Of a stretch of DNA of 17,508 nucleotides, positions 14,867 through 17,508 are shown one piece after another. The notes beneath the pieces were generated by a model that was not told the DNA's origin, made no database searches, and was given only the letters and a program-made list of their open reading frames with translations. Source of the DNA: Caulobacteraceae bacterium. Its GTDB lineage: Bacteria; Pseudomonadota; Alphaproteobacteria; Caulobacterales; Caulobacteraceae. The stretch is taken from the NCBI GenBank assembly GCA_020852035.1, contig JADZBR010000258.1, positions 1 through 17,508 of the forward strand, read 5' to 3'. How positions within the stretch are numbered: the stretch's first letter is position 1; every line of letters starts with the position of its first letter. The position numbers were made by a program, and so were the translations under genes.

Positions 14867-14940
14867 GCTCGCCCCCTCCACCAACCGCTCTTCGCTGCGC
14901 TCGGCGGTCGGTCCCCCTCCCGCCGCTTCGCGGGGGAGGT
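14867..14940. repeat. right 74-bp arm of inverted repeat around DUF559 gene
   Basis: This is the reverse-complement partner of 14405-14478 (68 of 74 identical). It begins 6 bp after the DUF559 stop and ends 91 bp before the GST start. It holds the same outer hairpin and a second imperfect one (ACCGCTCTTCG with CGCTCGGCGGT). It probably also ends DUF559 transcripts, although no T-tract is present. Confidence 0.85.
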
Positions 14941-15031
14941 GAATATCTGCTAGCCACCCCTTGCGGACGTTCGGAAGATCGCATCCGAGGGCGGCGGTAG
15001 GCGTTGAAGGCGTCAGGAAAGGGCTGCTGCG

Positions 15032-15670
15032 ATGAGCGAACTGACCATCTGGACCTACGACTGGGTCCCGGAAGGCCCGCGCGGGTTCGTGCGTGACCTG
15101 AGGCTGAGGTGGGCGTGCGAGGAGGCCGGGCTCGCCTACGCCGTCAGGACCGTGCCGTTCGAGGGGCGCGAGACCAACCATCTCGACCGCCAGCCCTTCG
15201 GCCAGGTCCCGTTCCTGAGCGACGGGGCGCTGGAGATCTTCGAGAGCGGCGCCGGGCTGCTGCACCTGGCGCGCAAGAGCGACAGGCTGATGCCGCGCGA
15301 TCCGGCCGGAGAGGCCGAGACCCTGCAATGGACGATCGCCGCGCTCAACTCGGTCGAGATGGTCAGCGTGCCCTGGTGGTTCCTGGACATCACCGGCGCC
15401 GAGCCCAACGGGCTGGCCGGGTGGCTGGGCCAGCGCCTCGAGCGCATGGAAAGCATACTCGGCGAGCGCGAATGGCTGGCGGCCGGCCGCTTCACCGTCG
15501 CGGACCTTTTGATGGCGGATGTGCTGCGCGTGGCGAAGCTGCGCGCCTTCGGCGACCGGCCGGCGAGCGAGGCCTATGTCGCCCGCGTGACCGATCGCCC
15601 CGCCTTCAGGAAGGCTCACGCCGAGCAGATCGCCCACTTCGAGGCGGCCGACGCGGTGCGGTCGCAATGA
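15032..15670 (+). CDS. glutathione S-transferase family protein
   Basis: A 212-residue cytosolic protein with an N-terminal thioredoxin-like domain and an all-helical C-terminal domain. GSTs join glutathione to electrophiles or isomerise substrates. Seen: a beta-alpha-beta start (TIWTYDWVPEG); the cis-proline glutathione-binding loop FGQVPFLSDG (56-65, Pro60); the ES pair (71-72) that contacts the gamma-glutamyl group; and a helical domain with FTVADLLMADVLR, the N-capping motif typical of GSTs. The usual N-terminal catalytic Ser/Cys/Tyr is not obvious (Thr8 and Tyr9 are candidates). ATG follows AGGAAAGGG (15015-15023) by 8 nt. It stands alone, just beyond the DUF559 cassette, and converges with the DJ-1/PfpI gene. 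The substrate is unknown. Confidence 0.92.
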   Translation: MSELTIWTYDWVPEGPRGFVRDLRLRWACEEAGLAYAVRTVPFEGRETNHLDRQPFGQVPFLSDGALEIFESGAGLLHLARKSDRLMPRDPAGEAETLQWTIAALNSVEMVSVPWWFLDITGAEPNGLAGWLGQRLERMESILGEREWLAAGRFTVADLLMADVLRVAKLRAFGDRPASEAYVARVTDRPAFRKAHAEQIAHFEAADAVRSQ

Positions 15671-15675
15671 GCGCG

Positions 15676-15697
15676 CAACACGCCTCCTGATGTGTTG
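15676..15697. terminator. weak hairpin between convergent GST and PfpI genes
   Basis: CAACAC (15676-15681) pairs with GTGTTG (15692-15697) across a 10-nt loop, 6 bp after the GST stop. The stem is short and lacks a T-tract. The gap (15671-15738) also has a GATTC, a possible CcrM methylation site. The terminator reading is tentative. Confidence 0.25.
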
Positions 15698-15738
15698 ATT
15701 CCCCGGCGCTAGCCTCGACCGGCGTTTGAGTGTGGGCC

Positions 15739-16338
15739 CTACGCGAACGAGCGCGGGTCCACGCCCGGGCGGCCCAGATTCAGCTGCGGCGCGTGGTGGC
15801 GGCCCTCGGCGATCTCCTCGATCAGCTTGGCGCAGAAGGCCGGCAGGTCCTTCGGCGTGCGGCTGGTGACCAGGCCGTCCTCGACCACCACCTCGCGGTC
15901 GACCACGCGGGCGCCGGCGTTCTCCAGGTCGCGGCGGATGTTGGCGACGCTGGTCAGGGTGCGGCCCTCGGCGACCCCGGCGTTGATCAGCACCCAGGGG
16001 CCGTGACAGATCGCGCCCACCGGCTTGCCGGCGTCGAAGAAGCCGCGGACGAACGTCAGCGCCGCCTCGTCGACGCGCAGGGCGTCGGGGTTGAAGACGC
16101 CGCCGGGGATCACCAGGGCGTCGTAGTCGCCGGCGGAGGCGTCCTCGGCGGTGCGGTCGACGGCGATGGCGTCGGCCGGCTCGTGGTGCTCGAACGCGCG
16201 GATCTCGCCGGGTTTCAGTGAGACGATCTGGACCTCCGCGCCGGCGCCGCGCAGGGCCTCCAGCGGGTCGGTGAGTTCGGCGCGCTCATAGCCGTCGGCG
16301 GCCAGGATGGCGACGCGCTTGCCTGCAAGCTTGCTCAT
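15739..16338 (-). CDS. DJ-1/PfpI-family protein (type 1 glutamine amidotransferase fold)
   Basis: A 199-residue cytosolic protein of the DJ-1/PfpI superfamily, near the PfpI/YhbO/YraA group that has been reported as proteases or glyoxal-damage (deglycase/glyoxalase) enzymes. Seen: the glutamate of DGYERAEL (Glu18); VIPGG (76-80); and the nucleophile elbow AICHGPW with Cys111 and His112. All key residues and the normal length are present. The C-terminal 20 residues are an extra tail. The ATG has GAGGG and AAGG close upstream. It lies 60 bp downstream of the kinase-like/receiver gene on the same strand, so the two may be co-transcribed, and it converges with a GST. Both neighbours are families often tied to electrophile or carbonyl stress, but a joint role is inference. 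Confidence 0.9.
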   Translation of the reverse strand: MSKLAGKRVAILAADGYERAELTDPLEALRGAGAEVQIVSLKPGEIRAFEHHEPADAIAVDRTAEDASAGDYDALVIPGGVFNPDALRVDEAALTFVRGFFDAGKPVGAICHGPWVLINAGVAEGRTLTSVANIRRDLENAGARVVDREVVVEDGLVTSRTPKDLPAFCAKLIEEIAEGRHHAPQLNLGRPGVDPRSFA

Positions 16339-16398
16339 GTCCCTCGAACCTTGTTGCGGGTCAGGGCCAAACCCGCGGCGAGTCGGCGAGGTTCCCCG

Positions 16399-17508
16399 TC
16401 AGGCGGCCGCGGCGCTGCCGCCTGCGGCCTCGGCGGCGGCCAGGGCGTTCTGCAAGGCTTGGAGCAGGGTGTCCGCCTTCATCGGCTTTTCGACCACGTC
16501 GTTCATGCCGGCGGCGACGTAGCCGCGGGCGTCCTCCGGATCGACGTTGGCGGTCAGGGCGATGATCGGCACCCGCCCGGGAGGACCGGGCAGCTTGCGG
16601 ATCTCCAGGGTGGCCGAGACGCCGTCCATGCGCGGCATCTTGATGTCCATCAGGATCAGGTCGAAGCGGCCGGTGGCGGCCGCCTCCACCGCCTCGACGC
16701 CGTCGCAGACGCTCTCGGTGGTGCAGTCGAACATCTCGCAGAGCGTCTCGGCGACCATGCGGCTGGTGGCGTTGTCGTCGACCACCAGCACGTGGGCGGC
16801 GCGGGCGGCGGCGGCTTCGGTCTCGGGCTCGGCCTCGGCGACTGCGGGGGCGAAGAAGCTGAGGACCACGGTCTCGCCGCCGCCGGCGTTGCCCTCGATC
16901 TTCAGGGTGCCGGTGAGCAGGTCGATCAGCCGGCGGCTGAGGGCCACGCCGAGGGCGGTGTCGAAGCCGAAGCGGGCGTCCAGGCTGTTGAAGTCGAGCG
17001 GGTCGACCGCGCCGGGGTCGGCCCTCAGCCCGGCGTTGCGCACGCGACCCTCGAGGTGCAGCACCTCTCCCACCTTGCGGGCGGCGAGCCTGGCCTCGAC
17101 CGCGCCTGAGCGGGTCGCGGCCAGGGCGTGGCGGATGAAGCCGTCGAACATCTGCTGCAGGCGCCCCGGATCGAGGCTGGCGAGGGCCTCTGAGTCGCCG
17201 TCGTAGGCGAGCATCAGGGTCGCGCCGCAGGCGGCGGCGCGGGTCTGCCAACGGGCCTGCAGGTCGTCGACGAAACTCGCCAGGCGCTGCGGCCGGGGCT
17301 CGAACGGCAGGTCGCCGGCGCGCGCCAGGGTGATGTCGAGCGCGTTGGCCGCCAGTTCGCGCACCGCCTGGGCGGTCTCGACGATGCCGCCGATATGCGC
17401 CTGGGCGTGCGGCGACAGCGCGTGGCGCGAGAGCCCTTCGGCCATCGTCAGGATCGCGTCCATCTGCTGGCGGAATTCGCCGGCGAGGCGTTCGGCCATA
17501 GGCGCGGA
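16399..17508 (-). CDS. degenerate histidine kinase-receiver hybrid protein, 5' end possibly outside the window
   Basis: At least 366 residues from the first ATG (17499). The frame stays open to the window edge, so the gene may start further right. Order: a DHp-like helix (1-60), a Bergerat ATPase-like region (about 70-215), an Ala/Glu linker, then a receiver domain (236-355). The receiver is intact: Asp241/Asp242, phospho-acceptor Asp285 (LILMDIKMPRMDG), Thr316 and Lys338 (EKPM). The kinase half is not: where the family has SHEIRTPLNAI it reads AGEFRQQMDAI, so the histidine is Gly; the N-box aligns with FIRHALAATR, lacking the Mg-binding Asn; and the DxGxG box reads VRNAGLRAD. The later GLGLA region is ALGVA. 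It probably cannot autophosphorylate and is a receiver fed by another kinase. No output domain follows. Confidence 0.83.
   Translation of the reverse strand, partial: SAPMAERLAGEFRQQMDAILTMAEGLSRHALSPHAQAHIGGIVETAQAVRELAANALDITLARAGDLPFEPRPQRLASFVDDLQARWQTRAAACGATLMLAYDGDSEALASLDPGRLQQMFDGFIRHALAATRSGAVEARLAARKVGEVLHLEGRVRNAGLRADPGAVDPLDFNSLDARFGFDTALGVALSRRLIDLLTGTLKIEGNAGGGETVVLSFFAPAVAEAEPETEAAAARAAHVLVVDDNATSRMVAETLCEMFDCTTESVCDGVEAVEAAATGRFDLILMDIKMPRMDGVSATLEIRKLPGPPGRVPIIALTANVDPEDARGYVAAGMNDVVEKPMKADTLLQALQNALAAAEAAGGSAAAA

Noticed and set aside
16356..16376. GCGGGT/ACCCGC hairpin between the receiver hybrid and the PfpI gene
   Set aside because: The 6-bp stem with a 9-nt loop has no T-tract, and the genes are only 60 bp apart on one strand. 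It was judged too weak to call a terminator or operator.
1..17508. Search by eye for tRNA, rRNA, CRISPR arrays, IS transposases, integrases, and toxin-antitoxin or defence operons
   Set aside because: None seen. All sizeable frames resolve to the listed genes, and gaps are short.

Overview
The window is about 17.5 kb of very GC-rich DNA, with G or C at nearly every third codon position. It is densely packed and looks like the chromosome of an alphaproteobacterium. The argH - small lipoprotein - lysA order with a divergent tlpA, the MFE-2-type SDR, the DAACS carrier, the GC-rich hairpin repeats between genes and the protein sequences together suggest the Caulobacterales (Caulobacter/Phenylobacterium-like). 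That placement is inference, because there is no rRNA gene or marker gene here. Thirteen intact protein genes are seen, plus a fourteenth that runs off the right edge. There are no tRNA, rRNA, CRISPR, IS transposase or phage genes, and no gap between genes exceeds 300 bp.

Left part, + strand (1-6318). A GC-rich inverted-repeat element sits at the left edge. It is followed by an MFE-2-like short-chain dehydrogenase, a dipeptide (L-Ala-D/L-Glu) epimerase, a DAACS-family dicarboxylate/amino-acid symporter and phosphoenolpyruvate carboxylase (ppc). The epimerase and symporter form a plausible pair for use of murein-derived dipeptides or glutamate, and ppc supplies oxaloacetate.

Middle (6319-10753). 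ppc ends against a 9-bp-stem hairpin and a convergent acyl-CoA synthetase-like AMP ligase. That ligase is divergent from a GPH-type sugar/cation symporter preceded by an 8-codon reading frame that overlaps its start. The symporter and a GNAT acetyltransferase converge with overlapping stop codons. Next on the - strand is a cold-shock protein whose start codon lies in a predicted mRNA hairpin, and upstream of it is a perfect 20-bp palindrome.

Biosynthetic block (10754-14363). tlpA (-) and argH (+) start back to back in a CATATG, with no bases between them. argH, an LptM-like lipoprotein and lysA are joined by ATGA overlaps. The block covers arginine synthesis, lysine synthesis and a candidate factor for maturation of the LPS-transport translocon.

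Right part (14364-17508). A small DUF559 (Vsr-like nuclease fold) gene lies between two 74-bp inverted repeats that match at 68 of 74 positions. This cassette is the most unusual structure in the window. It is followed by a glutathione S-transferase (+), a convergent DJ-1/PfpI-family protein (-), and a hybrid protein (-) that joins a degenerate histidine-kinase core to an intact receiver domain and is open at the window edge.
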